A stretch of DNA of 64,000 nucleotides from positions 1 to 64,000 of the forward strand of contig NZ_VLKZ01000003.1 of NCBI RefSeq assembly GCF_007830185.1, written 5' to 3'. A model generated the notes under the pieces. It was given only the letters and a program-made list of their open reading frames with translations, was not told the DNA's origin and did no database searches. The DNA comes from Halalkalibacter nanhaiisediminis. GTDB lineage: Bacteria > Bacillota > Bacilli > Bacillales > Bacillaceae_D. Shown here one piece after another: positions 48,262-56,692 of this stretch. The translations under genes were made by a program, and so were the position numbers. Each line of letters begins with the position of its first letter. The first letter of the stretch is position 1.

Positions 48262-48338
48262 GGACCCTTAGCTCAGTTGGTCAGAGCAGTCGGCTCATAA
48301 CCGATCGGTCGTAGGTTCGAGTCCTACAGGGTCCACCA
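48262..48338 (+). tRNA. tRNA with CAT anticodon, probably tRNA-Ile2 (lysidine-modified)
   Basis: GGACCCT/AGGGTCC acceptor, anticodon loop CTCATAA (CAT), CCA encoded. The body resembles B. subtilis tRNA-Ile(CAT), whose wobble C is changed to lysidine by TilS to read AUA. It is not an initiator type, since the acceptor is fully paired at the first position. Its 3' half from the anticodon loop on is the same as in the tRNA-Asn gene for about 28 bases. Confidence 0.88.
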
Positions 48339-48349
48339 TTTACATATTC

Positions 48350-48442
48350 GGAGGAATACCCAAGTCTGGCTGAAGGGATCGGTCTTGAAAACCGACAGGC
48401 GGGTCAAACCGCGCGGGGGTTCGAATCCCTCTTCCTCCTCCA
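48350..48442 (+). tRNA. tRNA-Ser (TGA)
   Basis: Long variable arm, acceptor GGAGGAA/TTCCTCC, anticodon loop CTTGAAA with TGA. An encoded CCA follows, but the discriminator base is T (48439) where bacillus tRNA-Ser normally has G. Confidence 0.95.
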
Positions 48443-48486
48443 TTTTAAAATGATAAGGCGTATATTCGTCTTTTTTTTATTATACG

Positions 48487-48526
48487 AAAAAGATCCATCT
48501 TCGCAATGAGAAGATGGATCTTTTGC
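48487..48526. terminator. Bidirectional terminator between tRNA cluster and ABC permease gene
   Basis: AAAGATCCATCTTC pairs with GAAGATGGATCTTTT (48488-48524), flanked by A- and T-runs. Confidence 0.9.
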
Positions 48527-48555
48527 TTATTATGAGTTTGAGGAATGAACTAATT

Positions 48556-49308
48556 TTACTTCTTTTGTCTCCATTTTAAAAAGTGAGATTCAATGATACG
48601 TACAAGTAAAAAGAGAACGATCCCGATGAGTGAGAGCCATACAATTGGAGCGAAAACACCAGCTCCATCAAACTGAGTCATCATCCGTCTACTAAAATAA
48701 CCGAGTCCCGCTTGCGCTCCGAGCCACTCTCCGATAGCCGCACCGATTACACTTAACGTAACTGCGACCTTTAGACCTGAGAAAAAGGATGGCAGTGCTG
48801 AGGGAACTTCTACTTTGGCAAACAAATGCCATCTACTCGTACCCATTGTCTTCATCAAATCGATGTATTCTTTCTTCGTCGTTCGAAAACCATCGAATGT
48901 ACTTACTGTAATAGGGAAAAATGTAATTAAAACGGTCACAACGACTTTGCTTGTCATCCCATATCCAAACCAAAGGACAAAAAGAGGGGCAAGTGCAATG
49001 ATTGGAATAGTCTGTGAAGCAATTAGAACTGGGTAAAAGGCTTTTTCAGCAATTGGAATTTTATACATGATCACAGCCATGCTGACACCAAGAATGAGAG
49101 AAATGAGTAGCCCAGTTAATATAATTCCAAGGGTTGCTGGTAAATGGGCAGAGACAAGTGCTTCGTGAAGTTCAATCATTCTCTTCGCTACAGCAAGCGG
49201 ACTTGGGAACAAGAACGGCTGATTTGCTACCGTTGCGCTCATTTGCCAAAGGGCTAGCAAGCCGAATAGTAGCAATGATGGATAAAATAATGATCTCACT
49301 TGCTTCAT
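48556..49308 (-). CDS. ABC transporter permease (ThiX/SsuC type)
   Basis: This 250-residue permease belongs to the BPD_transp_1 family used for nitrate, sulfonate, taurine and pyrimidine precursors. It has about six membrane helices and the loop EYIDLMKTMGTSRWHLFAKVEVP, the EAA motif that contacts the ATPase. ATG 49308 overlaps the ATPase stop as ATGA, with GGAAGGTG 8 bases upstream. The closest known type is the bacillus ThiX of a thiamine-pyrimidine importer, but no TPP riboswitch or binding-protein gene is present, so the substrate is open. Confidence 0.83.
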   Translation of the reverse strand: MKQVRSLFYPSLLLFGLLALWQMSATVANQPFLFPSPLAVAKRMIELHEALVSAHLPATLGIILTGLLISLILGVSMAVIMYKIPIAEKAFYPVLIASQTIPIIALAPLFVLWFGYGMTSKVVVTVLITFFPITVSTFDGFRTTKKEYIDLMKTMGTSRWHLFAKVEVPSALPSFFSGLKVAVTLSVIGAAIGEWLGAQAGLGYFSRRMMTQFDGAGVFAPIVWLSLIGIVLFLLVRIIESHFLKWRQKK

Positions 49309-50096
49309 GATTTTTGCACCTTCCAATCAAAACAGGCCATGATTTCTCTCTTTAAACGAATGCCGTCGCTTGTCAGTAATTGGTCATGATTACGTGGTCG
49401 TTTGAATGGAACATCAACGATTTTATAAGTAGACAAGGGTGAATGTGTGAACACAATCACGCGATCTGATAAGAAAAGTGCTTCATCAATATCATGACTA
49501 ACAAAAATCAGTGTCGGTTGATGATCCACTTGTCGTCCCCATTGTTCTAAAAGCCATTTTTGCATAGATAAACGTGTCATCGCATCTAATGAACTGAACG
49601 GTTCATCAAGCAAGAGAATGGACTCACCAGAAAGTGTTGCACGTAAAAAATTTGCACGTTGCCTCATCCCCCCTGAAAGCTGATGGGGATAGGACTTCTC
49701 TGTACCAGAGAGGCCAAATATCTCCATACGCTCACGACCAATACGCTCACGTTTCTTTTTGCTTAAACCTTTTAATTCTAATGGCAAGATGACGTTCTCA
49801 AGTATCGTCCGCCATTTAAATAATAAATCTTGCTGTGGCATGTAGCCGATTTTTTGATTTTTGTTATCGGATTTTAGCCCATCTATATATATGGATCCAC
49901 TTGTTGGTTGTTCCAGTCCTGTGATAAGTCTAAAAATCGTACTTTTCCCCGTACCGCTCGGTGCCATGAACGTAATAATCTCGCCGCGTTTAATGTCTAG
50001 ATTTAAGTTATGGATGATCTCTTTATGTAAAGTGGGGTATTGAAAGAATAATGATTCCAATCTCAAAATAATTGAATTGCCTTTGCCAATCGACAT
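49305..50096 (-). CDS. ABC transporter ATPase (ThiZ/SsuB type)
   Basis: ATPase partner of the adjacent permease (263 residues). Walker A is APSGTGKST, the Q-loop is YMPQQDLLFKW, the signature is LSGGMRQRANFLRA, and Walker B is ILLLDEPFSSLD. The C-terminal part follows the nitrate/sulfonate/taurine subfamily. ATG 50096 has TAAGGAGG (reverse strand) 8 bases upstream. The pair is transcribed from right to left. A solute-binding protein, expected in such importers, is missing from the locus. Confidence 0.85.
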   Translation of the reverse strand: MSIGKGNSIILRLESLFFQYPTLHKEIIHNLNLDIKRGEIITFMAPSGTGKSTIFRLITGLEQPTSGSIYIDGLKSDNKNQKIGYMPQQDLLFKWRTILENVILPLELKGLSKKKRERIGRERMEIFGLSGTEKSYPHQLSGGMRQRANFLRATLSGESILLLDEPFSSLDAMTRLSMQKWLLEQWGRQVDHQPTLIFVSHDIDEALFLSDRVIVFTHSPLSTYKIVDVPFKRPRNHDQLLTSDGIRLKREIMACFDWKVQKS

Positions 50097-50584
50097 GTTT
50101 GTAACCTCCTTAAATAAAACAGGGAAAAACACCATCTTTCATCATTGGAAAATGGTGTGTCATGTTCATTATAGCATGCAAATAAAAGAACAGGCAGTCG
50201 TAAGGATAGGTAATTGACTTAATCATCACTCATCCTTATTTGAGGTAGGAGTCCGAAGTGAAATTACCTTGTGATTCTACTTGTTTCATTCATATATTCG
50301 AAAAAATCATAAAGGATTTTCATGGGGTAGTAACGAAAGTACATATATGTATGCAAAAGTAATAAAGGACTTGTTGACTGGCTGTTTGATTTTCACGTGA
50401 TATGGGTACAGTATCTTTGGGACCAAAATTTGAAAATAAAAAACATCTTTATTGCAACGTTGAGAAAATTTTGGTAATGTAAGTACTGGAAGACTTATGA
50501 AACATTTCTGTTGCTAAAGTCTAAATTTTTGGAGCTCGTTCTCCAAATATCATTTTGCAATTCATTTTTAGGAGGAGATTTAAC
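50097..50584. other. Divergent region between ABC operon and sodA
   Basis: No gene is seen in these 488 bases. Near 50130-50160 an inverted repeat ACACCAT/ATGGTGT lies in the ABC-operon leader and could be an operator. A possible sodA promoter is TTGACT (about 50373) with a TGATAT-like -10. The sodA leader has a stem TTTGGAG/CTCCAAA (50528-50547), followed by the strong site AGGAGGAG. Confidence 0.45.
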
Positions 50585-51193
50585 ATGGCATACGAACTAC
50601 CACAATTACCTTATGCAGCAAACGCACTAGAACCTCACATTGATGAGCAAACAATGAATATTCACCACGGTAAGCATCATGCTACGTACATCGCAAAATT
50701 AAATGCAGCACTTGAAGGACATGATGATCTTGCAAACAAGAGCATCGAAGAGCTTGTAGCTAATTTAGATGCTGTACCTGAAAACATCCGCGGTGCGGTA
50801 AGAAACAATGGTGGCGGACATGCAAACCACTCTTTATTCTGGAAATTGCTAAGCCCGAATGGTGGCGGCGCTCCAACTGGCGAGCTTGCAGATGCGATTA
50901 ACGAAGCATTTGGTAGCTTTGATAATTTCAAAGAAGAATTTGCTAATGCAGGAGCAAACCGTTTCGGTTCTGGTTGGGCATGGCTAATTGTTGATGGTGG
51001 CAAGCTAGCGGTTACAAGTACTCCAAACCAAGACACACCATTAATGGAAGGTAAGTCACCTATCCTAGGATTAGACGTTTGGGAGCATGCTTACTACTTA
51101 AACTACCAAAACCGTCGTCCTGACTACATTAACGCGTTCTGGAACGTTGTTAACTGGGATGAAGTAACAAAGCTTTATAACGAAGCTAAATAA
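50585..51193 (+). CDS. sodA: Superoxide dismutase (Mn/Fe family)
   Basis: This 202-residue superoxide dismutase converts superoxide into oxygen and hydrogen peroxide. Metal ligands are His27 ([12 protein letters not shown]), His in [11 protein letters not shown], and the DVWEHAYY Asp and His. The GWAWLI-type residues and the NQDTPLMEG stretch fit the manganese form of bacilli. ATG 50585 is preceded by AGGAGGAG. It sits in the conserved sodA-yqgE-pbpA order. Codon use looks adapted, as expected for an abundant protein. Confidence 0.97.
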   Translation: MAYELPQLPYAANALEPHIDEQTMNIHHGKHHATYIAKLNAALEGHDDLANKSIEELVANLDAVPENIRGAVRNNGGGHANHSLFWKLLSPNGGGAPTGELADAINEAFGSFDNFKEEFANAGANRFGSGWAWLIVDGGKLAVTSTPNQDTPLMEGKSPILGLDVWEHAYYLNYQNRRPDYINAFWNVVNWDEVTKLYNEAK

Positions 51194-51211
51194 GTCATTG
51201 ATTCATAAGAC

Positions 51212-51243
51212 AAAGGGATTAAGCAGACGCTTAGTCCCTTTTC
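51212..51243 (+). terminator. Terminator after sodA
   Basis: AAAGGGATTAAGC pairs with GCTTAGTCCCTTTT with one G-U pair. The following gene must have its own promoter. Confidence 0.83.
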
Positions 51244-51342
51244 ATATTTGAAAAAATAATAAAGATGAAAAAAGAATGGTTAGCTCTTTTCTGTATATCG
51301 CATTTTGCTGGTGACACACTACATATGAGGGTGGTGGAGTCG

Positions 51343-52635
51343 GTGAATAAGTCGGTATTACAGAAAGTGATCGGAAATATAGAGCTAACAAGGGATTTAA
51401 TGCTACTTCTGCTCATAGGAGGGCTTTATGCATTAAGTATTGCGTTATCAATGACTTTTGTGAACGTCTATTTGTGGAAGCAATCAGGTGAGTTCGTTGA
51501 TCTTGCATTGTACAATTTAACAGCTGTCGTTTTTCAGCCCATTACGTTCATACTTGCAGGAAGATGGGCGAAGAAAATTGATCGTGTCATTGTATTAAGG
51601 CTCGGTGTTATTTTTTTATCTGTTTTTTTCTTTGCTGTCCTTTTTCTCGGTGAACGAGCAAATCAATTTTTACTCGTTCTTGGAGCGTTAATAGGGATTG
51701 GATTTGGCTTTTATTGGCTGGCATTTAACGTATTGACATTTGAAATCACTGAACCAGAAACGAGAGATTTTTTTAATGGGTTTCTTGGGTTATTAACGTC
51801 TTTTGCAGGAATGATCGGACCAATATTATCGGGTTTTATCATTACAAGAATGGAGAAATTTACTGGTTATACAGTGATTTTTACGATCTCTCTTTCTTTA
51901 TTTGTCATTGCTGTATTGATTAGCTTTATGCTCAAACGAAGGGCTGCTGAAGGGAAATTTTATTTTCGAAAAGTGTTAGCGGAACGAAAAAACAATGGTA
52001 ACTGGCGATATATTCTCTATGCTCATTTTTTTCAGGGCTTACGTGAAGGAACGTTCGTTTTTGTGATCGTCGTATGGGTGTACATAGCTACTGGAAGTGA
52101 ACTGGCGATTGGAACATACGGACTAGTTGCATCGGCTGTTCAATTTATAAGCTATTATGCTGTTACACGACTCGTTAAATCAAAAGCGAGAAAGAAAGCG
52201 ATTTTAATTGGCGGAATGATTCTGTATGTAGCTATTTTTCTAATTGTATTCGATTTATCTTTTACAAAATTAATTATGTACGGAATTTTGATATCAATTG
52301 CTTATCCGTTGTTGCTCGTGCCTTACCTTTCTTTGACATATGATGTCATCGGTAAAAGTTGGAGGTCGGCTGAAATGAGGGTCGAATACATCGTTGTTCG
52401 TGAACTTTTTTTGAATGCTGGACGAATTGTCTCAGTATTAGCGTTCCTTGCCGCCATTACAATCTTTCCTGAAGAGAAAGGAATTCCAATTATTTTGATG
52501 GTACTTGGAGCTGGTCATGCACTGATTTATTTTTTTGTAAAAAATGTTCGACTAAATGGTGGAAAAAAGAGTGAAAGTTATTATTTTGCAAAACAAAAGA
52601 AGGGCTCAGACGACTCGGACGGTGCACCAGTCTAG
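51343..52635 (+). CDS. yqgE: MFS transporter YqgE
   Basis: This major facilitator of 430 residues has 11-12 membrane helices. Its place between sodA and pbpA matches B. subtilis YqgE. The substrate is unknown. GTG 51343 (NKSVLQKVIGNIELTRD) is preferred because GGGTGGTGGAG (51328-51338) lies 4-5 bases upstream; ATG 51265 is in frame but has no site and lies just after the sodA terminator. The hydrophilic tail KKSESYYFAKQKKGSDDSD is cytoplasmic. Confidence 0.85.
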   Translation: MNKSVLQKVIGNIELTRDLMLLLLIGGLYALSIALSMTFVNVYLWKQSGEFVDLALYNLTAVVFQPITFILAGRWAKKIDRVIVLRLGVIFLSVFFFAVLFLGERANQFLLVLGALIGIGFGFYWLAFNVLTFEITEPETRDFFNGFLGLLTSFAGMIGPILSGFIITRMEKFTGYTVIFTISLSLFVIAVLISFMLKRRAAEGKFYFRKVLAERKNNGNWRYILYAHFFQGLREGTFVFVIVVWVYIATGSELAIGTYGLVASAVQFISYYAVTRLVKSKARKKAILIGGMILYVAIFLIVFDLSFTKLIMYGILISIAYPLLLVPYLSLTYDVIGKSWRSAEMRVEYIVVRELFLNAGRIVSVLAFLAAITIFPEEKGIPIILMVLGAGHALIYFFVKNVRLNGGKKSESYYFAKQKKGSDDSDGAPV

Positions 52636-52660
52636 GTCATAAAATTCTAGGACGAAACTT

Positions 52661-52688
52661 TTGACAAGAAGGAGCGATATGATATAAT
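52661..52688 (+). promoter_or_regulatory. SigA-type promoter of the 6S RNA gene
   Basis: TTGACA (52661-52666) and TATAAT (52683-52688) with a 16-base spacer. Both hexamers are perfect, as expected for a strong stable-RNA promoter. Confidence 0.8.
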
Positions 52689-52694
52689 TATCTC

Positions 52695-52890
52695 AACAAA
52701 TGAAATTTGCCTGCCGTGTTAGTCAGCTTCACCTTGTTTCGAACCTTGCATTTTTTAAGGGAGTTTCATATTGAGTCTTTGCCAGCATGCCAGCACTGTT
52801 CTGGACGCTGAATGAGAATCTGCGAACACCCACCTACGAGAGTAGGTTCATGAAACAACTGAAGCAACGGCATACGCGGGTTATAAACTT
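52695..52890 (+). ncRNA. ssrS: Probable 6S RNA
   Basis: 6S RNA mimics an open promoter and binds the SigA holoenzyme. The segment has the conserved CTGCGA-ACAC-CCACCT block (about 52827-52845) that corresponds to the 3' side of the central bubble, followed by the small hairpin ACCTACGAGAGTAGGT. Upstream it has GAGTCTTTGCCAGCATGCCAG, close to the GAGCATGCTC part of the E. coli RNA. TGCCGT pairs with ACGGCA to close the stem. The promoter in front and a terminator behind bound a transcript of about 200 bases. Ends are estimates. Confidence 0.8.
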
Positions 52891-52902
52891 TAAAGTCATT
52901 AG

Positions 52903-52934
52903 GGCACCTCATGGATCATGCAGGTGTCTATTTT
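52903..52934 (+). terminator. Terminator between 6S RNA and pbpA
   Basis: GGCACCT (52903-52909) pairs with AGGTGTC (52922-52928), extended by CATG/CATG inside, followed by TATTTT. Confidence 0.7.
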
Positions 52935-52970
52935 CATGAATAGATATTATGAAGATAGGAGGAACGATCA

Positions 52971-55061
52971 TTGGTGAGAGGAAAACATAAGAAAAAGTTT
53001 CATGTGCCGATGAGACTGAATGTATTGTTCTTTGTTGTCTTTATTCTATTTTCAGCTCTGATTTTGCGGCTTGGGATGGTGCAAATAGTAGAGGGTGAAG
53101 AATTTGTTAAGGAATTAGATCGTACAAGTAACACAACGGCACGGATCGATGCCCCGCGAGGTCTGATGTATGACAGATATGGCAATATTGTTGTTGATAA
53201 TGAGCTTGAATTATCTGTTACATACACAAATCCTTCAAGGTCAACGAATTCGCAAGCGATGCTTGAGATTGCAAGAGAACTTGAACAAATGATTGATGTC
53301 GAGACAAATCGCATTCCAGAACGGGATAAGCGAGATTTTATTTTAATGCAGATGACGGAAGAGGAAAGGTATGAACTAGTCTCTCAAGATGAACGTAAAG
53401 AATTAGAAAGTGCAACAGAGGCTTATCAACTAGAGGTGGAGAGAGTTTCGCAATCTGCCATTGATGCATTGACCGAGAACGATTTACGTGTACTCGCTAT
53501 TTATCGAGAGATGGCTCGTGGATATGCGAATTCACCCCAACGGATTAAGCGTGGAATTACAGAAGAAGAAGCGCATCTTTTAAGTGAGAATTTAGATCGT
53601 CTACCTGGAGTTGATATCTTACGTGATTCGCGTCGAGCTTATACGTACGGAGATTCATTTCGAAGCATTTTTGGTTCTACGGGCGCAATACCAAGAGAAC
53701 AGCTTGATTACTATTTGTCTCGTGGATATGACCGATCTGATTATGTCGGAACCAGCTTTTTAGAATTACAGTATGAAGATGTTTTGCGTGGTCAAAAAGC
53801 TGTTTTAGAAAGCATTACGACTTCAGGAGCTGGAGGAACTGTTGATCGTTCTACAAATGAACGAGAAGGTCAACGTGGAAATGACCTTGTACTAACTCTT
53901 GATATGGAGCTTCAGCAACGGGTTGAAGAGATTATTGACGCAGAGATGCGTCTAGCTGGAAACTCCTTCATTCGTGATAAATCTGCTTATGTGGTGATGA
54001 TGGATCCGCGCACAGGCGATATTCTTTCTATGGCTGGTTATTTAGATCCAGCAGGTCAGGACAGACAAAGTTACTCTGATCATATCGGAAATGTAAATAA
54101 AGCATTTGCAATGGGTTCTGCTGTGAAGGCAGCTTCTGTTTTAACAGGGTTTCAATCAGGGGTAACGTCTCCAGGAGCATCTTTTTACGATCGTCCGATT
54201 AATTTGCCTGGAACTCCAGAGAAGAAGTCAGTTAGAAACCATGGTTGGGTAAACGATCGAAAAGCATTAGAAGTCTCATCAAACGTTTATATGTTTGAAA
54301 TTGGGATGCTTATGGCTGGCTGTCATTATCCTAACAATTGTAACTGGAATAGTCATTCAATTGAAAAAGCATACGACCAAGTAAGATATGATTTTAGTCA
54401 GTTTGGATTAGGTGCTGAGACAGGTATTGATTTGCCGTCAACTTCAACAGGATTAAGCGGGGAACGAACAAGTGGAGGTAACTTACTTGATTTAATGATT
54501 GGTCAGTATGATACGTATACTCCACTTCAACTTACGCAGTATATCTCGACGATTGCCAATGATGGGTTCAGGATGCAGCCTCGACTTGTTCGAGAAATAA
54601 GAGAGCCTGTTTCCGATCGTGATAGTCAAGGTGCCGTTATTCAAAAATTTGAACCAACCGTATTAAATCGCATTGATATGAGTGAGACTTATCTTAATCG
54701 AGTTCAACAAGGTTTACGTGATGTTGTAATTGGAAGTAGAGGAACAGCACGTGGGAATTTTGTAAATAGACCTTATCAGTTAGCCGCTAAGACAGGTACA
54801 GCCCAAGTGCGAGTTCAGGTTGGAGAAGGAGATTTTATCGATGGAAATACTCAAACCTTTGTTGGGTATGCACCATATGAAAATCCAGAGGTAGCCTTTG
54901 CTGTAGTTGTTCCAAATGTAAAGTTGGATCGCAACGGAGGAAGACAGGGAATGGCTCAAAACATCGCAAGAGATATGCTTGATAGTTATTTTGAGATGAA
55001 AGAAGAGCGTCAAGGGCCAACGCCAGTTGATGAGCCTGTACTTGAAAACCCAGATGAATAA
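52971..55061 (+). CDS. pbpA: Class B penicillin-binding protein PbpA (PBP2)
   Basis: This peptidoglycan transpeptidase (696 residues) is related to B. subtilis PbpA/PBP2A and PbpH. One membrane helix (about 15-37) is followed by a dimerisation domain and the transpeptidase domain. The active-site motifs are present: SAVK (Ser about 383), SSN (EVSSNVYMFEIG) and KTGTAQ (about 606). It cross-links lateral wall peptidoglycan. The TTG start at 52971 has AGGAGG (52957-52963) 7-8 bases upstream. Transcription probably starts after the 6S terminator, or reads through it. Confidence 0.95.
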   Translation: MVRGKHKKKFHVPMRLNVLFFVVFILFSALILRLGMVQIVEGEEFVKELDRTSNTTARIDAPRGLMYDRYGNIVVDNELELSVTYTNPSRSTNSQAMLEIARELEQMIDVETNRIPERDKRDFILMQMTEEERYELVSQDERKELESATEAYQLEVERVSQSAIDALTENDLRVLAIYREMARGYANSPQRIKRGITEEEAHLLSENLDRLPGVDILRDSRRAYTYGDSFRSIFGSTGAIPREQLDYYLSRGYDRSDYVGTSFLELQYEDVLRGQKAVLESITTSGAGGTVDRSTNEREGQRGNDLVLTLDMELQQRVEEIIDAEMRLAGNSFIRDKSAYVVMMDPRTGDILSMAGYLDPAGQDRQSYSDHIGNVNKAFAMGSAVKAASVLTGFQSGVTSPGASFYDRPINLPGTPEKKSVRNHGWVNDRKALEVSSNVYMFEIGMLMAGCHYPNNCNWNSHSIEKAYDQVRYDFSQFGLGAETGIDLPSTSTGLSGERTSGGNLLDLMIGQYDTYTPLQLTQYISTIANDGFRMQPRLVREIREPVSDRDSQGAVIQKFEPTVLNRIDMSETYLNRVQQGLRDVVIGSRGTARGNFVNRPYQLAAKTGTAQVRVQVGEGDFIDGNTQTFVGYAPYENPEVAFAVVVPNVKLDRNGGRQGMAQNIARDMLDSYFEMKEERQGPTPVDEPVLENPDE

Positions 55062-55065
55062 TAGA

Positions 55066-55101
55066 AGGAGAGGCAGACTCATTTTGAGTCTGCCTCTTTT
55101 T
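55066..55101 (+). terminator. Terminator after pbpA
   Basis: Perfect stem AGAGGCAGACTCA (55069-55081) and TGAGTCTGCCTCT (55085-55097) with T-run. Confidence 0.93.
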
Positions 55102-55275
55102 AAAAGGCTGTTTTCTCAAGGATTGTTGCTAATGGTATAAAAAGGAATCAATTTACTATATTACGGTATCATTAGATGGAGCGAGCTTCTTCAACGGAAC
55201 GAGGATCCTAAAACAGGCTCATGACGATGGTTTTAGAGCAAATAACGGAATGAGGATCCGCCCGATTAATAGAGT

Positions 55276-55355
55276 GGATTCTCATTCCGTTAAAGGATTA
55301 AAAACCGTTGCATAGGCTAAGTATGTGAAAAGATATACTTAAAGTAACGGGAGCG
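55276..55355 (+). repeat. 80-bp direct repeat, left copy
   Basis: It begins GGATTCTCATTCCGTTAAAG and ends TAACGGGAGCG. A copy with two mismatches lies at 62481-62560 in the same orientation. Inside is a small stem AAGTAT/ATACTT. The two copies bracket 7.1 kb of accessory genes. Confidence 0.9.
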
Positions 55356-55440
55356 TTCCTGTAATAAAGCGGGGACGCATTTTTTTAGTATTAATCAAAA
55401 GGAAATTAATGTTAAAATGAAATCGTCGGTTATTCAAGGA
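55353..55440 (+). promoter_or_regulatory. Terminator-promoter module, copy 1
   Basis: Stem GCGTTCCTG / CGGGGACGC (55353-55378) with a T-run is followed 33 bases later by GTTAAAAT (55411-55418), a -10-like box. A diverged copy lies at 57335-57420. The module separates one transcription unit from the next. Confidence 0.6.
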
Positions 55441-55536
55441 CAGGTTTGTTTAAGATATTTCATTATTAGAAACATTGAGAATGTAACTTCAAGGAAAACT
55501 CTAACGTCTATGGTATATATGAGGAGGTGAGGAACT

Positions 55537-55884
55537 ATTAAAAGTGTTGTATTATTCTTATTGACAGGCTTATTGCTACTAAATGGCTGTTCAGTAACAC
55601 AACAAGATAACCCTATACAACAAAATGAAGAAAAGTCGTATGTACCATATGTAATTATTGATGGTGATATTTATTACTCTTATGAGCTAAATGATGAATA
55701 TACAAAAGAAGAAGTATTAGCCGAAGTTATTAAGAAGGTAGTGCCTTCAGATACGATTGTAAAAGAAGATTTAACTTCAAATTATTACAATGAAGGAACG
55801 CTTATATACACTGTAAAGGAAGATAATGAAGTTTTAATCATTGAAAAAGAGACTGGAGATGAAATTTTGAAAAGGTATGAATAG
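55537..55884 (+). CDS. Small lipoprotein with apparent ATT start
   Basis: This exported lipoprotein of about 115 residues has a lipid signal sequence KSVVLFLLTGLLLLNGCS, whose lipobox is LNGC. The mature part is acidic (YVPYVIIDGDIYYSYELNDE). No family is recognised. The strong site AGGAGGTGAGG (55522-55532) is followed 4 bases later by ATT (55537), the only codon at start distance in this frame; the next candidate, TTG 55561, would remove the basic residue and half the signal peptide. The frame ends exactly where the IS1595 remnant begins, so the C-terminus may be altered. Confidence 0.6.
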   Translation: MKSVVLFLLTGLLLLNGCSVTQQDNPIQQNEEKSYVPYVIIDGDIYYSYELNDEYTKEEVLAEVIKKVVPSDTIVKEDLTSNYYNEGTLIYTVKEDNEVLIIEKETGDEILKRYE

Positions 55885-56610
55885 TTTATCGGGGACTCGT
55901 TACCTTGGGAAGTGGTCTACCTTCTTTCAGTTAATGGTTGAGGGATATATCTTACCTAAAATTGCTGAAAGACTGGTCATCCACCTATCTACTGCATTCT
56001 ACTGGCGACACAAGGTACTTTTCACCCTTCGTTCATTAGGATTTCAAACCTTAAAAGGTATCGTTGAAAGCGACGAGCCCTTCTTTAAGGAGTCTTTAAA
56101 AGGGCGTGAAGTAGTCGATAGAGAGTTTTAAAAAAGGGGAGGGATAGATAAGAAGAGAGTATTAGCAATCTCAAAATAGCTGTTGTGGTGGCACAAGACC
56201 GTAATGGACAAGTGATTTCTCAAAAGGCTGACAATGGGCGTGTAAGGGCTGAAGAAATTGAGGCGGTTATTGGGGAATTTATCGACCTATCTTCTTTGCT
56301 ATGTACAGATACTGCTACAAACTACAAGAAGTTCGCTCTTATGAAGGAGCTAAAACACGAGACCATTAACCTGAGTAAAGAAGGGTATGTCACAAAAGGC
56401 ATATACCATCTTCAGCACGTCAACAGCTTGAAAGATTGGATGCAGCGGTTCCAAGGTGTGGCAACCAAGTATTTGGATAACTACCTCTACTGGTTCAACT
56501 TTCTTAAACAGAGTAAGAAGATGGCGACCAAAGAACGAATAAACCAAATGCTTTTAAGTGCGTGTCAGAAATCTAATTTAGTTATGGTTAAATTTTTGCG
56601 TGAGGCATAA
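55885..56610 (+). pseudogene. IS1595-family transposase remnant
   Basis: This is a broken transposase of the IS1595 (ISXO2-like) group. The first piece reads GTRYLGKWSTFFQLMVEGY, TAFYWRHKVLFTLRSLGF and KGIVESDEPFF, where the catalytic-core Asp and Glu are expected. A stop at 56131 and at least two frameshifts (about 56130-56180) separate it from the second piece (56185-56610, starting VAQDRNGQVISQKADNG, with LCTDTATNYKKFA and HLQHVNSLKDWMQRFQGVAT). The zinc-ribbon N-terminus is missing. No terminal inverted repeats were found. It is inactive. Confidence 0.85.
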
Positions 56611-56692
56611 AAAAGCCACTCCCAAGAGGAAGCGGCTAGACTCGTTATTAAAGCCCAGTTTATTATACAAGATAAGAGCATTTTTAACTTTG

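Larger units (their letters stand above)
55102..55536 (+). other. Left edge of the accessory island (repeat-rich, non-coding)
   Basis: No gene is seen. The stretch holds a half copy of a hairpin arm (AACGGAACGAGGATCC, 55193-55208), then the full hairpin AACGGAATGAGGATCC / GGATTCTCATTCCGTT (55244-55291), the 80-bp direct repeat, a terminator-plus-promoter module, and A/T-rich leader sequence ending in the strong site AGGAGGTGAGG (55522-55532). Confidence 0.6.

Noticed and set aside
50097-50584. TPP riboswitch in front of the ThiX/ThiZ-like genes
   Set aside because: The conserved CTGAGA and ACCC elements are absent on the reverse strand.
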